Assembly: GCA_003956705.1 (NCBI GenBank)
Contig: QZCP01000335.1
Coordinates: 1 to 64,000, forward strand
Direction of reading: 5' to 3'
DNA from: Brevipalpus yothersi
Taxonomy: Eukaryota > Arthropoda > Arachnida > Trombidiformes > Tenuipalpidae
Length of the DNA: 64,000 nucleotides
The first letter of the stretch is position 1. The number at the start of each line of letters is the position of its first letter. The notes beneath the pieces were generated by a model, which was not told the origin of the DNA, made no database searches, and saw nothing but the letters and a program-made list of their open reading frames with translations. Made by a program: the position numbers and the translations under genes. Shown one piece after another: positions 1 to 15,215 of this stretch.

Positions 1-55
<55 letters not shown>
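1..55. repeat. (GA)n microsatellite at left edge
   Basis: Uninterrupted GA tract; its true start lies beyond the window. Confidence 0.95.
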
Positions 56-57
<2 letters not shown>

Positions 58-841
58 TTAAGATTCCAAGAGAGAGAAAGATTCCGTTTTTCAAATCAAT
101 ATCACTTATTATAACACAATTCCTCGCCTAGTTTCTATTTCAGCTTGAAAAATGAGCCTCCTTTTTGGTGTTATTCTATTTCTCATCCACATCATCTTCC
201 TCTCTCCATCTCAATGATCACTCCCCAAAATAAGGAAGGCTGGCCACACTGTTTCGGGAGATGCTTGACCATTTGTATATACACACTCTGGTTGAAAATC
301 ATTATTATCGTCAGTAAAATATAAGATAATCGAAAATATATTGTTGAAATTGAAGATGAAACAGTTTCCATCAGTAAAGAAGAGAGAGAGAGAGAAACTT
401 TAATCGCTGAGAAAATTATCAGTTTATCATGATGATCATGATGTGGGAAAGCGATGAAGTGAATTGCCGAAAAAAGAAGATGCCAGATAGATGGATAGAT
501 GGATCCACATTTTTGATAGGTGATTTTGTGTATGAAGTTTCAATTTGTTTACAAGGCCAGTAAAAAGCGAAAATTATTTTCAATCAAATAAAATAGCAGA
601 TTATCGTTGATTGAACTGCTCTTATCTTAACTCAAAGATCACCTATTTGAAAATAATTACATACACACACACTTTCTCTCATATCTTGATGATGCTCATA
701 AGAGATATTTTTCTTCCTCTTCATTCCACAAGGCTCCCATCAGTGATACAAAATTTGTGATATTTTGCAATTTGAACGCATAAATATATAAATGGTGAAA
801 ATTTTTCACCCAAATCATATGGAATGAGAACTTTCATTCCC

Positions 842-884
842 AGAGAGAGAGAGAGAGAGAGAGTGTGTGTGTGTGTGTGTGTGT
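842..884. repeat. compound (GA)n(GT)n microsatellite
   Basis: GA from 842 to 862 switches directly to GT from 863 to 884. Confidence 0.95.
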
Positions 885-1221
885 CAAAAAGTTCATCAGA
901 TTTTAAGGATGATGAAGGAGACAAGAAACGAATATTTTGCTTTCTCTCTCTTTTAGTGTCTTGTGTATCTCACTTTTTTTATGATTTTCTTATGCATGAA
1001 AAAGAGAAGTAATAAGAAATCATATTATAAAATTTATTACCTTTCACAAAATTGAATCAATTTCAATGAATGATTTTCTCTCTTTTCTCAACCCCCTCCC
1101 CCCTCTGATTAATGAGCTTCAATTCTCATTTTCAATCTCCCCTGAAATAATCATAATCACACACACACACACATATGAAATTGATACACACAAAAAGGTC
1201 AGCAACACAGTGACTTCAGCT

Positions 1222-1225
<4 letters not shown>

Positions 1226-1282
<57 letters not shown>
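1226..1282. repeat. (CT)n microsatellite, about 57 bp
   Basis: Perfect CT tract. Confidence 0.95.
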
Positions 1283-1284
<2 letters not shown>

Positions 1285-2094
1285 AAAAGCAAGGGAAAAG
1301 TATCAGAAGAAGAAGATGAGGATGAAAATCAACTGGATGGACAAGATTTGAAGTGATTATGACTTGCCATCATCATCAACTTGGAGCAATCTTTTTTTGC
1401 CATCTCGTCATAAGCTTAACGATGGAAAGTGAGAAGATCTTCACACAAGTGGCGAAGAGAGAGAAAACGTGTTTGATTGAATTGATCAATTGATTGGGAG
1501 AAAATATCAAGAGTGGCCCTACTTGACCAAGTGATGTCCAGGGGTTTTTCTTTGGATAATCGATTATTATTGAAAAAGAAGAAAAATTTCTAAACAGTTT
1601 GTCAAGAAAGATGAGGGATGCTGATCGACTGAAAGATGAGGACTGGATAGGGGAAATGAGGACTGGTTAGTATGGCCACAAAATGAAGCCAGTTGTTCCA
1701 TAGGGATGGACCATGGACATTTATTTTACGGCACGATACAACCTTGTGTGTGTGGAACGTTTTTCAAATGGATATGGTGTATGTATATGGTGTATGTATA
1801 TGTGAATATGTGTATACAGATCGAATATATAAAGAGAGAGACTCATGAGAATGGTGAATGGTGTATGCCTGTGGAAATGAGCAAAAAGCATAAAAGTGAC
1901 GAGCGTTGATGCGGATCAGAGGATTGAATTATTTGACTGGGCCTTTTTAAGCTTCTTTGAGCTGAAAATTTATGAACAAAATCATAAATTTTCGTCACTA
2001 GAGAGAAAAAAAAACTTTTTTCTTTTACCCGAAATGTATGTGATGGGCTATTTTCTTGACTGAATGATGAAGCTTTCGAAATTGAGGAATAAAG

Positions 2095-2100
<6 letters not shown>

Positions 2101-2138
<38 letters not shown>
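2101..2138. repeat. (GA)n microsatellite
   Basis: Perfect GA tract of about 38 bp after a short imperfect purine run. Confidence 0.93.
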
Positions 2139-2140
<2 letters not shown>

Positions 2141-2541
2141 CATTTCTGTTCTCTCTCTATCCATCTCTTAGTCAACTGGTAAGACGAACCATTTCCACTG
2201 AACAATTACAAACATACACTCACACAGACACCATGTTGTTGCATAGGAAAAGAGATGATCAGAGTTGACGGTTAGGCTCTCATGTTTACCTAATCAGAGT
2301 TCTTCACCATGTCTAGCCAAATGAGGCTTGAAGCTTACCAACAATCAACTGAACTTTATGCCTTGTGGATATTCCATAGTCTTTCTCTCTTCTCTTCTCT
2401 CAATGATCTTTCTATCTTTCTCTCAACATTGCCCTCCTGATTGACAGGAAAGCCCAGTTAGTGTCTCTTTCAGCCGTTTTTCTGTGGATAATTTATTAGT
2501 CTGTTCACAAATCGGTCCATCACAGAGCGATTTATTCTTCA

Positions 2542-2545
<4 letters not shown>

Positions 2546-2578
<33 letters not shown>
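2546..2578. repeat. (CT)n microsatellite
   Basis: Perfect CT tract of about 33 bp. Confidence 0.93.
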
Positions 2579-2582
<4 letters not shown>

Positions 2583-5500
2583 CTCTATCTCTTTCTTCTT
2601 CTCCTCATAACTTTTGTCCCATGTAGAAGGGAAGAGCTTCTCAAAATATTGGCCTGCTCATAACGCTGCTGATAATCCGAATTATTATTGAGCAAACTAA
2701 GGGTGAGTAAGCTGTATGTGTGAGCAAGAGAGAGAAAAGAATATAAATCCTGAGACAGATGAAAAGTTCATAGATATTATAAATAAATTTTACTGAACCT
2801 TTACAATGGTTTTTGAGAAAAAAATAGGAATCGGGAGGCTGAGCAAAGTGTGTGTATGCACATAAATATATAAAAATGTTTTCACAAAGTATATTCTCTT
2901 TCCTCTTTCTTTCTCTCTCTCACCCCAAAAAAGAAGGAGGCAAAGAGAGAGAGAGAGAGAGAACCTCTCCCTGGTATTGGACAAGTGGGATCCCATAGGT
3001 AATAAATTTATCGGACATTCACATTCTCCTGTCCAAAATATTGGATTTTTTTCTTCCCGATCCATTGATGCCAATAAATCTTACTTCAATCTGAATTCAC
3101 ATAAATATATTTTTTCCTCTTCTTCTTCTTCTTCTCTCTCTCTCTTCTTCACTCACATCGTATCGAGGATTGGCCACAGTTCGATACGGATTCCTTCTCC
3201 AGTCTCTCTCTCTCTACCATTCGAATTTAAAGTATGCATTTAAGAAGTGGCCGTAAACTTTTCTCTCTCTCTCTCTCTTTCCTTCTTCTTTCTCTTTTTT
3301 AGCGGGATGATCATCTCACCAATCGGTCTCATAGAGAAACACATTCCTCAATGGTTATGTAGTACAATCTGATTGTCGTTCTGACAATTTTGATGGCCCC
3401 TGTCTACCCTTAATATACTGCTTCATTTGCTTTTTTTCACCTCTCCTCCTCTTGGACACTAAATTTTCATGTCCATATGACTGAGCCAAAATCCTGTGTG
3501 TAAGTGTAAGGTGGTGTGTAACTTATCCGAGGCCACCATCACCACAGCCACTGGGACATCTTGAGAGAGGGACTTGGCTGATTTTTATGATATCAAATAT
3601 TAGCGGGAAGAGATGGAAAAAACACGCTTCGAATAGGTGAGTTAAGGGAATCACCTAGACATCAATTGCTCCATCAGTAGGCACCCATGTAAGAATGGAA
3701 ATGGGAAAAGAGAGAGAGAGAAAGAGAGAGAGATATTTATGTACGATATTTCGACAGAATGATGAATTTGAGGCTGAAATAAATGCTGAGAAACCACTAT
3801 CCATACATCATTCAAAATCATTGGAACGATTTCATGGTACAATTAAATGAGCATGTGTATGTGTCCGATATACTGGTGGGCGATATTTTTTCAAACTTGT
3901 TAGTAGATATATACATACATCACAAGATTCATGATGAAATTTAATCTGACTCTGGATCACTCACACAAGTCGAGAAACTTGAAGGTGACAAATTTTAATT
4001 TATTTTCATTCTTTTTTTCTTTTTTCATTTTCTCACTCCTTATTAAGATATGCAATACGATTTGATCAATAATTGCTGAATTAATGATGAATTTTTCTGT
4101 CCATTACTTTGAATTTTAGATAGCTATTTCGAATTTTGTCTTGTTTTCATCGTACAAAAGAATACTTTTTCCGGAAAAACTGAAACTTTGAAGATAAAAA
4201 GTAACGAGTGCTAAAAAAAGTTATCCTAAATAATAACATTTTTACGATACATTCAGCCGTTTTACAGATTATTGCATGATCGAAAGTGCGTAAATGATGC
4301 CTCTAATTAACTAAGTAACTTTTATTGCATAATGAATTCTCGATAGTATTAGTAACACTATATCAAGTTCGTGTTTGTGTAAAAAAGAATCTTCTTCCAT
4401 TCACACATAAGACAAACAAGTGACAGTGAAAATGTCTTCTTCTTCTTCTTGATATTTCAGACATTATTATCATATATTCTTAAAGTTCTAGATAATAATC
4501 AGTTAACTGTCTTAAATTTTTTTCTCTTCCTCACACACACACGTATATAAATATACTCTGTACTATACTATACTCACTCCCACTCTGTTTTTCATGGTAA
4601 AATGGTTAACTGATTTACGATTGAATAAAGTATCATGACTAAAAGTGTCCCAAAAGTGACATATTCACGATGTATGGGTATTCCATTTGAAGAGAGCCTT
4701 TCGATGATCAAATTTTCGCTTGAATTGGGACTAATTTTTGTTTCTTATTCACAATATAGACGAGAGACCATATTTTATTATTCCTTTCATCCGTAAAACA
4801 CTGTGTATCATGTCTCTCATCAGCCTTACCTTGTATATACGTATACTTACGTATACACATTGATTCATTCATAAGACAGCTTAACGAGGTTCACTCACTT
4901 GTGTCGGCGAGTATTTCAAAAATTTTCTCCCTTTTTCTCAAGTGGAAAGAATATACACCTCTAAGAAGCCCATAAGAAGAATATTGGAACTTTGTTAACC
5001 ACTTTTCATATTTCACGAGATAAGCATCGGAAAAAATTATCGAAACGTTACAATGTCCAAAGGAACACACATCGTGTCCAACAAGATGCACATTTCAACC
5101 AGAATCTTATCGAAACATTATCAACACATATAGTTAGTTAGTTATACCATACACAGTTACAATGATTCTGTGTGTAGGGAGGAGGTAAGATGGCAAATTA
5201 ATGTGATCAAGATGAGAGAGAGAATGATACTTTGAAATAGCAATAAAGTTGGACCCACACACGCAATATAAAGTTTGTCAAAAAAAAGAGGGCATGAATA
5301 TTCTCTCTGCAATCCAGTATTATCATGAGCAACTTATACACTCACATTTATGTGAACATCAATTAAGGATAGGTGATTGATGTGAACATATTATCTACCA
5401 GAGAGGAGAGAGAAAGAGAAAGAGAAAGAAAGTGCACACATATCTCTGGGCTGATTTTAAGGTAACTATAAGGTCACCTATGTATATGTATTATACATAT

Positions 5501-7691
5501 ACCAGGTAATATTGGTGAAGAGAGTCAGAGAAGATGACGATGATGATCATAATCATGGTCATTATTGATTCGGATGGTCCTTGGATTTTTAGTAGTGGTA
5601 CAGTAATAGTAGTAGTCCCAAAATGAAAAGTTCATAAAAATATATCGTCAAACAAGATTATTATCACCAGATCATCGTTCATCCCTTCATTTTTACCTTC
5701 AATATCAAAGCTTGACAGCATCTGGCGACTATGTGTGTGAGTGTGTGTATGTATATATTCAGAAAACAGCAAACGTTCTCTGACTACGAGAATACCTTTT
5801 TTTCAGTGGCCATCAATCGATCTTTCTCTCTCTCTCCCTTTATACATGAATTGATATGCTACAAATGAAAAGCAATTAATCATGCTGATAATCATCAGTT
5901 CATGTCAGTATACAGACTAACCGAGCTTCACACTCACACCATTGGCTGTCTTGTCTTGCTTGATGATCAAGCGTCCGGACTCGAGGTAAAAATTTGTGTG
6001 TGTATGTGAGTTGGGAAAAAAAAGGTAAAAATATATATATATATATAAAATATATAAGATATTATTATTGACTGCCTTCAATATTTCAACTTCAAATGTC
6101 AAAGAGAGAGAGAGAGAGTTGCTCTTGGTGTATGATTGAGCAAATGAAAACTCGGTTGCAACGAAGACGTTCCAACGAAATATCATCATCTGACGTCAAA
6201 GGCTCATTAGAAGGGTCAGTTTTTTCAATTGGGCTCCTATACATTCCAATCAATTGGCATTTTTGATTTTTTCTTCTTCATTTTTCAATCAAGATGAAGA
6301 ACGATATCAGCAAATGGTTACATGTATGAAGAGTGGAAAGAAAAAAAAAGTAAGAAAATTGCAATATCAGAATCACTCAATTTGATATCATATCATGATA
6401 CACCCAAAATTAATATTATTTGTTATTTTTTTTTCTCAACACATACCCTTGATAACACCACCATCAAGAGGACACATTATTCTTCATTATTTCTTCTGCA
6501 AATGTGCACCCAATTTTCGATATAATGATGACAGTACAAATGTGCTAATGTTTCGTCTGGGGAAAATGTTTTCACGATAATATTTTGTTTTTATTTTTTT
6601 TTCTCTCCCTCTTTCTCAAGGCTTCTCTCGATCAATCAAGCTGGAAAAAGGTATCAAGAGAGGAAAATTCTGGTGAGACTTTCATGGTGAATGATGTGTT
6701 AGTGAGATAATGTTTCCAATTATTATCAGATGATTTTTGATGAAAAATTCTTACAAATAAACAAAATTGAAAGATATAAATTCTGAAAAAAGTTGAGAAT
6801 ATCTCAAAAATCAAGCCTAGAATCATCCAACAGATCATCATTATTGGATAAAAATTTTTTCCTTCCCGAAAAACAAGAATTTTCTTTCTTCCACCCACAA
6901 ATCATGGTGAATAATTTCAACTGGTGGCAACAATAATACCTGCCCTAATATTGTACAATAGGGAATGAAGGCATCAACAAAAGATGATATTATTCTGGAG
7001 CTTTTTCTTTCCGTGCTGAACCGAGAAACAATTGCCTAATCAAACGAAATAAAGCCTATTATTCATGTCTGGAAGAAGTTGTAACATTTGTATGGATGAA
7101 TAATTTTTCAGTATTCTTCATCTTGTTAGTTTTTCTTGGAATCCAAGATTCATCAGGCAAACACACTCACACACACGCTGTAAGCTCATTTGGGCGCTTA
7201 TTTTGTATTCAAAATATCTAATCAATCAGCGAGACGTATATTCCAATTGAGAAGATGTTGTTGAATAATTTATGTTCATCTCAGGAAATACACAAATCCA
7301 GTCAACAATATACTGATATTGTTGGAAATATTGCCTCAAGTTTTTCAAATTCAGTAATACATGAAAAATTGTCCGAAAGCCCCTTCCTTTAATCGTAGTT
7401 GAGACAATTGGAAGACCTTCTTCTTATGGCAAAACTTTGCAAACATCTTCTCCAAATATCCTCCAAAAAAGACCTCCCAGATCGTGTATCATAACCGAAA
7501 CAAACCTTTCTCTCACATCTATGGGTGACCACAAAATGGACTAGATCCAATCTGTTCATCCATAGTGACAAAGTGTTGTGTATGGTCAAGAGCTGACGGA
7601 TACACACACACACACACACATATACAGACCACATGAGTGGTCAATGCGGAACAAACTTCAAGATGTGACCTGAGAACGGACATTAGAACTT

Positions 7692-7694
<3 letters not shown>

Positions 7695-7735
<41 letters not shown>
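7695..7735. repeat. (GA)n microsatellite
   Basis: Perfect GA tract of about 41 bp; CA/TG runs lie 80 bp upstream and 145 bp downstream. Confidence 0.94.
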
Positions 7736-7739
<4 letters not shown>

Positions 7740-9234
7740 ACTGGCGGGAAAAGAACAAATGCAATATAAATACATTATGCGGAGCCACATTTGAAGTCAT
7801 CACAGTATTATTGTGTTCAGTTGACCATCGGATAGGGTCGATAATTTATGAGCCTAAATCATACGTTGACCCCTGGAATACACACACACATATACACACA
7901 CACACGGAGAATGGGATGGAATATATGGCTGAAAGCTTGACGGACAAATGAGAGGAAGCAAGCCTGTAAGCGTTTGACAGTGAAAGCGATTCTGTCAGAA
8001 GCTTAAACTGTGTGAGAAGCTTTAAATCATTCCAAGATACATGAAAAAGAGAGAGAGAAAAAGAAAGGGAGAAAGAAAGAAAGAATAACTATTTCGAAAA
8101 AAGGAAGAATCGGATAGACAAAGAGATGGTCCCTTTGAAGTGAAATTATGGCTTCTGTATATTATTTAAAGCCTTGTGCACTTCATGCCTCCAATCGGAA
8201 GCATTTTCAGGCTGTTTTTGGGAAATATTTCGCAGAAAAAAAAGATTTTTTTCTCTCCCTTTTTTGGAGTTCCAAGTGAGCTTTGATTGAATATTTGAAT
8301 GTATATTCTTCAAGGTTTGGCGAGGCACTTGGACAGGGTGTATAGATTCTTCATTTCTTGGTGAACAATGATGATTGATGGAAGATGAAAAAATATTGAA
8401 TCTTTCTCTCTCTCCCTGTATACTATGGATATATCGATTAATGAAATCGAAATAAATCCCTTGAGTGACCTTTAATTTTATATATACTCAATTTTCTTGA
8501 ATAGAGAGTGAATAAATAAATGATGATCACTTATTGTCATGTTTGAATTATTTACTCGATGAATATCGTCCAATTGATGATTTGAGAGCGAAAAGAGAAC
8601 GTATAAGTAGTGAAAAAAAAGTCAAAAGAAGAGTGAAACATTCAATCTAAAAAGAAAATATCAAAAGAAAATGATTTTTTTCTTCTTCTAGAGAAAGAAT
8701 CTCGTCATTTCTTTCTGTCAATCTATATTTTTCGTGCTCTTTTTCTTTCACATTATGCTTATTACAATAAGAATTCCATCTCTTTTCCCTTCTATTTCCT
8801 TCGAAAGTCATCTCACATTGACTCGTGTGCATGTGATCAATTCTCTCTACTATTTGAGTGTTCATGAAAATATCGATAAAAAGTCGAAGATAAAGAGAGA
8901 GTGAACCAAAAAAATGGTGTAGAAGTGAGCATATAAACAAGAAAGGTAAGCTTAATTTAAGATTATTTTTCCAATTCAAACAAGCACAAAAATACAACAA
9001 GAACGAGGTGTAAGCGAGAAACGAATAGAAAGAAAAAAATATCAAACACATGGAAGCTGAATAAAGAATAAAAAATACACGACATAAGAGAAAGAGAGAG
9101 AGAGAGAGAGAGAGATCATCTTCAAAAGGAATACATCTTGTAGGCTAAATTACTCAATAATATTCAACAAATTTTGAAGGTAAAATGAGCAGAATCGCTT
9201 TTTTTCCTTCCTCCACTTTCAATTGAATGATGAT

Positions 9235-9345
<111 letters not shown>

Positions 9346-10186
9346 CTCTCCCAGTTGCCAGGAGCATGGAAAATCTTGCGAGATGAGATCCATTTAGCTC
9401 ACCTTACCATCATCATCAATTCTGTCTCAGTTTGACAGGCAAACTTCTAGCTTTCATGGAAACGATCGCATCAGAAGAAATGATCTTTTTCATGAGAAGA
9501 TGAAAGATGATGAATTGAAAAGAATAATCAGTCTATGAGAAGACGGAGAAGAAGGCATAAGAAAGAGAGAGAGAGAAAGACATACATACATGGAGGGCGA
9601 GGACTGAGAAAGAAAGGAAGAAAGAGAAAAATAAGTTCCTATTCCCGAACAGAATCCATCGATAATCGCGGTAACTATCATTACATAATCGTATTCACTG
9701 AAATTGGTCTCGCTTTCAGAGTCCCAGGAGAAGAAGCAGAAGAAGAGGAAGAAAAAGGCGAATAGGATGTATGAACATATCTATCTTTTATTCCTTCTCC
9801 AGTTAGAGTCCCATGATTATCCTCTGTATATGTCTGTGTGTGTGTTTGCATGAAATTCATTCTCCAATTATCCAAGGGATACGCTTTATTTTCATCATTA
9901 TTATCGGAAAAATATTCCCGTAAATTCAAATGATTCCTTCTTGTCTCTTCGATACCCAGATATACATTGATATTGTGAGAATATTTTTTCTTTTACGCAC
10001 GAATACTATTCTATTTCATCATCTAGATAGAAAAAAAAATTTGTTTGTAAACATGAGGACACATGCACACACACCTTTATTCATCTATTCATTCATTCAT
10101 GTTTATTCAACTTTATTAGAGGAATCCTAATATCAAGTAGCTTTTTGAGTGATAATTTTGCAAGTTCTCATCCAGAAGTGATATCT

Positions 10187-10190
<4 letters not shown>

Positions 10191-10242
<52 letters not shown>
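10191..10242. repeat. (GA)n microsatellite
   Basis: Perfect GA tract of about 52 bp. Confidence 0.95.
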
Positions 10243-10246
<4 letters not shown>

Positions 10247-11026
10247 CAGAATATCCGGAATTGAAATGCAATAGAATGATGATTGAATTGCAATGGTCAT
10301 TCTGGAGAATAAATTCTGGTGAGACTGACTGCGTGAGAAGTGCGTGACTATACTTGAACGATATCGTGAATGATGCATATAATTAATTTGTAATAAAATT
10401 CTTTCCTGTTGCTATTTTACATTCAATACAATATCATATGGATGCTGAACTTTGAATTCTGTTTTACTCTTTTCTTCTTTCTACGAGCATTATTATTATT
10501 ACATTTCACTTGGTATATACCATGGTATATATTTATATACAAATGCTGGAAGCGACAAACAATATATACATCCACATACAGATGAGATAGAAAATAGAAT
10601 CGCTAATCATGATCACGGCAATAGAATGAAGAGATGGAGAAATGATAGAGAAAGAGGAGAGATGAGGAGAGATGAGGAAAAGAAGGAGAGGAATGAAAAA
10701 GATCACATTTTGCATTCATAGACTTACAGTAAAATTTACAGAATAAGATTCGAAAATACTGAATGATTTATTCTGATTGTATCAGAATAACATTAGCGAG
10801 CAGTGGAATAAGAGAGATAGAGAAAGAAGGAAGAAGAAGAAGCAAATTAATAAGTGTTTAGAAAGCTATCATCAAGTGAGAGAGAGAGAAAAAAAGATGG
10901 AAAAATAAGAAGTAAAAAAATAAGCATGTAAGATAAAAAGTTCATGAAAGTGTCCATCTAGTGAAGATGATTTTACAGTTCTAAGATGATTTCAAATCGA
11001 AATTTTCTCATACTTCATGTATGCTG

Positions 11027-11027
<1 letters not shown>

Positions 11028-11074
<47 letters not shown>
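11028..11074. repeat. (CT)n microsatellite
   Basis: Perfect CT tract of about 47 bp. Confidence 0.95.
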
Positions 11075-11077
<3 letters not shown>

Positions 11078-12824
11078 TTTTCATGATAATCTCAATCAGA
11101 GGGAAAGAGAGAGAGATGAAGGATCACAAATCAGAGGAAGATGAAGAGGCCGGTTATTTTCAATTACCAAACAGACAGATCTCTTGGTCTCTCTCTCTCT
11201 CTGCCTTTCGTCTCAACATCCATATAACATACACAAGTCATCTTCTCACCATAACCAGAGGCTATATCATGAGAGCAATCGGTGGCCACTTATGCCGATG
11301 CCTTTGAATGATAATTGATTCACTGGCGATAGTTCATATATGTATATACATAAATATACTCTTTTATTCCTCCATCTTATGTATAAGACGAAAATTTATA
11401 CCCTTTATATAAATGCAAACACGAATATAGAGATGAAGAGAGAGAGAGAGAGAGAGAGGGTCAAAAGATGAAGATGAGGCCACTGGAGAGAGAGAAAGGA
11501 AGAGAGAGACGAAAATGAGATGATGAAATAGAATCGAGTTCAGCTTAAGGCGCGAATTTAGACATGTTGAAATGGAGCGGCAAAATATGAAGATTGAAAA
11601 AAATTAATAAAATATATTAGAAAGAGAAGAAATTTTTAAAAGTATGTGTATGTGTGTATATATGCTTTCTAAAAAAATGCCAAGGCTTAAAATATTCGTT
11701 TCAACATTATTTCAACCATTTTGAATGATTATCAGCTTTTTTGGGAGGTTTTTGGAAAAATTTCTCCAGAGCATGACTCTAAACACATGAATCTTTCGTC
11801 AAATCATATCATACAGAATTATTCAAAATCCTTTATCATAGACTATCATCTGATTGAATGATATTCTTCTTTCTTTTCTCGTAAGAAATCCAGAGCATTT
11901 CAAAGATGATTTGAATCAGCTCACACGAATTATAGCTACAATAATTTCACAAACCATCATGAATGATGGAGAAGTTATACTGAGTCACTTGAGAAGAAGA
12001 AATTAAAATTAAAATTCCAGCTAATTTAAGGTGACGATCATTGCACTATAAAGTGTTAAGGCTGAATTAAAATATGCCTCATTACGTGCCTGGATATCAT
12101 TTGATATTATTTCAATATTTCACACATTGAGGCCCAACTAAAATTGTCACATTTTTTTCAATCAAAATATTTATCTCACAGCAAATATTCAGGTTATGAG
12201 ATCATACAAACGCACACACACATTTACAGCATTCTAAGCAACAATCATCACTCTGTTGAAGCTAATTCACATCTTTGTGAGTGTGTGTGTGATTGTCACT
12301 CTTGTCATCACCATGATGATGCCCATCATAAACAGACTATACTGTGAGTTTCATAGTAACACCATGAGAGCTGAAATATATATCACTTTTGGTGTCTGAT
12401 TCTGATTGCATTTCGATCGAATGAGAAAGAGAGAGAGAGGGATAGAATACTCCACCGGAATCATCTTGATCATATCAATTCGAAAATCTTTCACTCTTAT
12501 CATTCCATGATATATCATATCATATCATAGTGAGATATTATTCCTCTTCTTCTGCTGCTTCTTCTTCATCATCTTCTATCTCTTTCTCTCTCTCCTCCTC
12601 CGCCTCCTCACTTTGACCGATCAAATGTTGAAGAATATATACTGTGTGAATTGTGTGCGACAATAGCCAGCGGACAGAAGAGATATTAAACACACGACAA
12701 AATGCTTTACAGATGATTGACAAGATGGTTGAAGGGGCCTTATATAAGGCTTACACCTACCAATGGATCTCTGTTTATGACAATCATTTTGACATGTTCA
12801 CCCAATTGCATTGGGTGACCACAG

Positions 12825-12830
<6 letters not shown>

Positions 12831-12891
<61 letters not shown>

Positions 12892-12989
12892 NGAGAGAGA
12901 GAGAATATTTTTGCACAGTGTGTGTGCCACAAACGTTTCATAGACACACCATAGAGATAGGGATGAGAGGAAAAGAGATGAGGAAGAGA

Positions 12990-13039
<50 letters not shown>
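12831..13039. repeat. paired (GA)n microsatellites with an ambiguous base
   Basis: GA tracts at 12,831-12,904 and 12,993-13,039 flank 88 bp of other sequence that is partly purine-rich. An N at 12,892 marks an unresolved base, so the tract length is uncertain. Confidence 0.93.
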
Positions 13040-13041
<2 letters not shown>

Positions 13042-14363
13042 AGTGAGGTGTCCATAGTGTGATGGTGATGGCAGTGAAGCCAACACTTTTTGGATGAAAT
13101 GATATGTCAGACAGATAGAGTTTGTGACATAATTTCTTTCTCTCTCTCTCTCTCCAAATCATACTCACACTTTTTGCCGTAAGGTTTTCTTACTCTTTCT
13201 CTCTCAATCCGTCAGACAGAAAGATAGATTTATCAGGGATCAGAACGCAAGAAATTGACTGGAACTGAGGAAGAAGATCTTGATGTGAAAAAGAGTAAAG
13301 ATGAAGTGAGAGAGAGAGAGAAAGAAAAAAGTTTTCGAATGTTTTTGATTCTCAGTTAACTTGAGTGTCTTTGACTTGAGAGGAGAGGAAAATATATATC
13401 ATCTTATCGCTTTTGGAAGTTTATATCCCGAGTTACCTATCAACTGCACAATGAAACGAAGGTATATCTCATAGAAGATATTCTTTCCTGAATAGTGACA
13501 TGGAAAGTGTGGCCACTAGAAGTATTGACCGTTAATCGATGTCTCTCGATTTTTCGTATGGATTGCTTGATTTTGATTGAAACACTCAGATCTGAGCAGA
13601 GACAAAGGTTCTCGTGCTTGGATTGCTTTTCTCTCCATATTTTACCCCAAAATATATACATCAGATATGGCATGAGATCAGGTAGATATGACATTATCAA
13701 TTGATTGAGGAAAAGGGGGGAAAAGAGAGGAATCAGTATTGTCATGAGTAACCAGAGGCAAAAAGAAGAAGAGCTGGACATGATAGACATGTAAGATTAC
13801 AGGAAATGGTAATGAAAATGAGTGAACGTGTATCAGATTCCTGTCATATTTGATTGTGATTATTGTAGGAGAAGAGAATTGAATTCTTTGCCCTACTATA
13901 ATACGCTCACAGATGACAAGATGTAAGATAAACAAGCATTGATTTGATATATAATATTTGTTGAATAAACTGATTGAACACTAGACAATCTTTCTCTTTC
14001 TAAGAATCTGATAAGATGATCATGAAGATAGGAGATGACCAATTGAAGATATGGAAGAAGAAGAAGAAATCATTGGATAGCTCATTCCATCAAGACTTAC
14101 ATCTTCCTCTCTCTCTCACTGTGTAACTGAAGGATGACTTTTTCATCCTCATCTTTCTACCTATTCCTCTCACTCATCTTCTCTCTCTCTCTCTTCCTCT
14201 CTTCTTCTCTTTCTGTCTTTTGATGTTTGATGGTGGCAAAGTGAATGAGTGACGTTGAAACGTTACTGGAATCAATAACACTTTACAGAGATTGAGATGT
14301 ATCATTTATCTGAAGCTGATTAGAGTGAAAACATGTGCGGATAAACTTGTCTCATGCTTTCGT

Positions 14364-14400
14364 CTCTCTCTCTCTCTCTCTCTCTCTATTGTTTTGACTC

Positions 14401-14448
<48 letters not shown>

Positions 14449-14480
14449 TCTTCATCTCTCTGTCTCTCTGTCTATCTCTC
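14364..14480. repeat. CT-rich microsatellite cluster
   Basis: Two CT tracts (about 14,364-14,388 and 14,405-14,441), then imperfect TCTCTG/TCTC units. Confidence 0.9.
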
Positions 14481-15215
14481 TTGTAGTCCAATTGACTTCC
14501 TACTCACGAATTGATCGCTCAAAAAATCTTTCTCTGATGCATTCTGAGACATATATTTCAACTTTTCTCCCATGACATGCGTCAACTTTGTCTATGGAAG
14601 CAATAGAAAAGGGGAGAGAGAACGAGAAAGATATTAAATGGGAATCTCTGCCATCTTCTCCATCATCATGATTCTGATGCCAAAGCAAATCCAGTGGCAT
14701 ACATCAATCAAGATGATAAAAATCTGGAGAAGAAGAAAAATTCCCTTCGCCAACAACAAGGTAAATTCATCTTGTGTTATATAAATTCATGAATTGAATG
14801 GCATAAAATATACGGTGGAATGACTCCAAAAGATTGGTGTGTATGTTTGGAAGAGTTTGAGTGTGTATATATTAACTGAATCAAAATTTATCACTCAAAA
14901 CAATAGGCAAGATGTTTCTGATATTCATCGAATTCAAATTGGAGGTGAATCTGAATTTAGAAATTTAAGAGAATTCCAATTTGATGATTGTTCTAGATTA
15001 TCTGCTGAATAATCATTCTTGGTGTAAATAGGAAATCATGTCCAATTTCAATCGGATTTAATTTCTAGAATCAGCAATCAAAATTTTAATCATGTATATC
15101 ATTGCTTATGATGATTTAAGGATCTTGGAATGGTGTTTAAAAGTTCCTCTCTCTCTCTACTTGATGAGGTACCTGGATGATTGGAATGATTTTCGCATTA
15201 GATTATAGATAGTAA

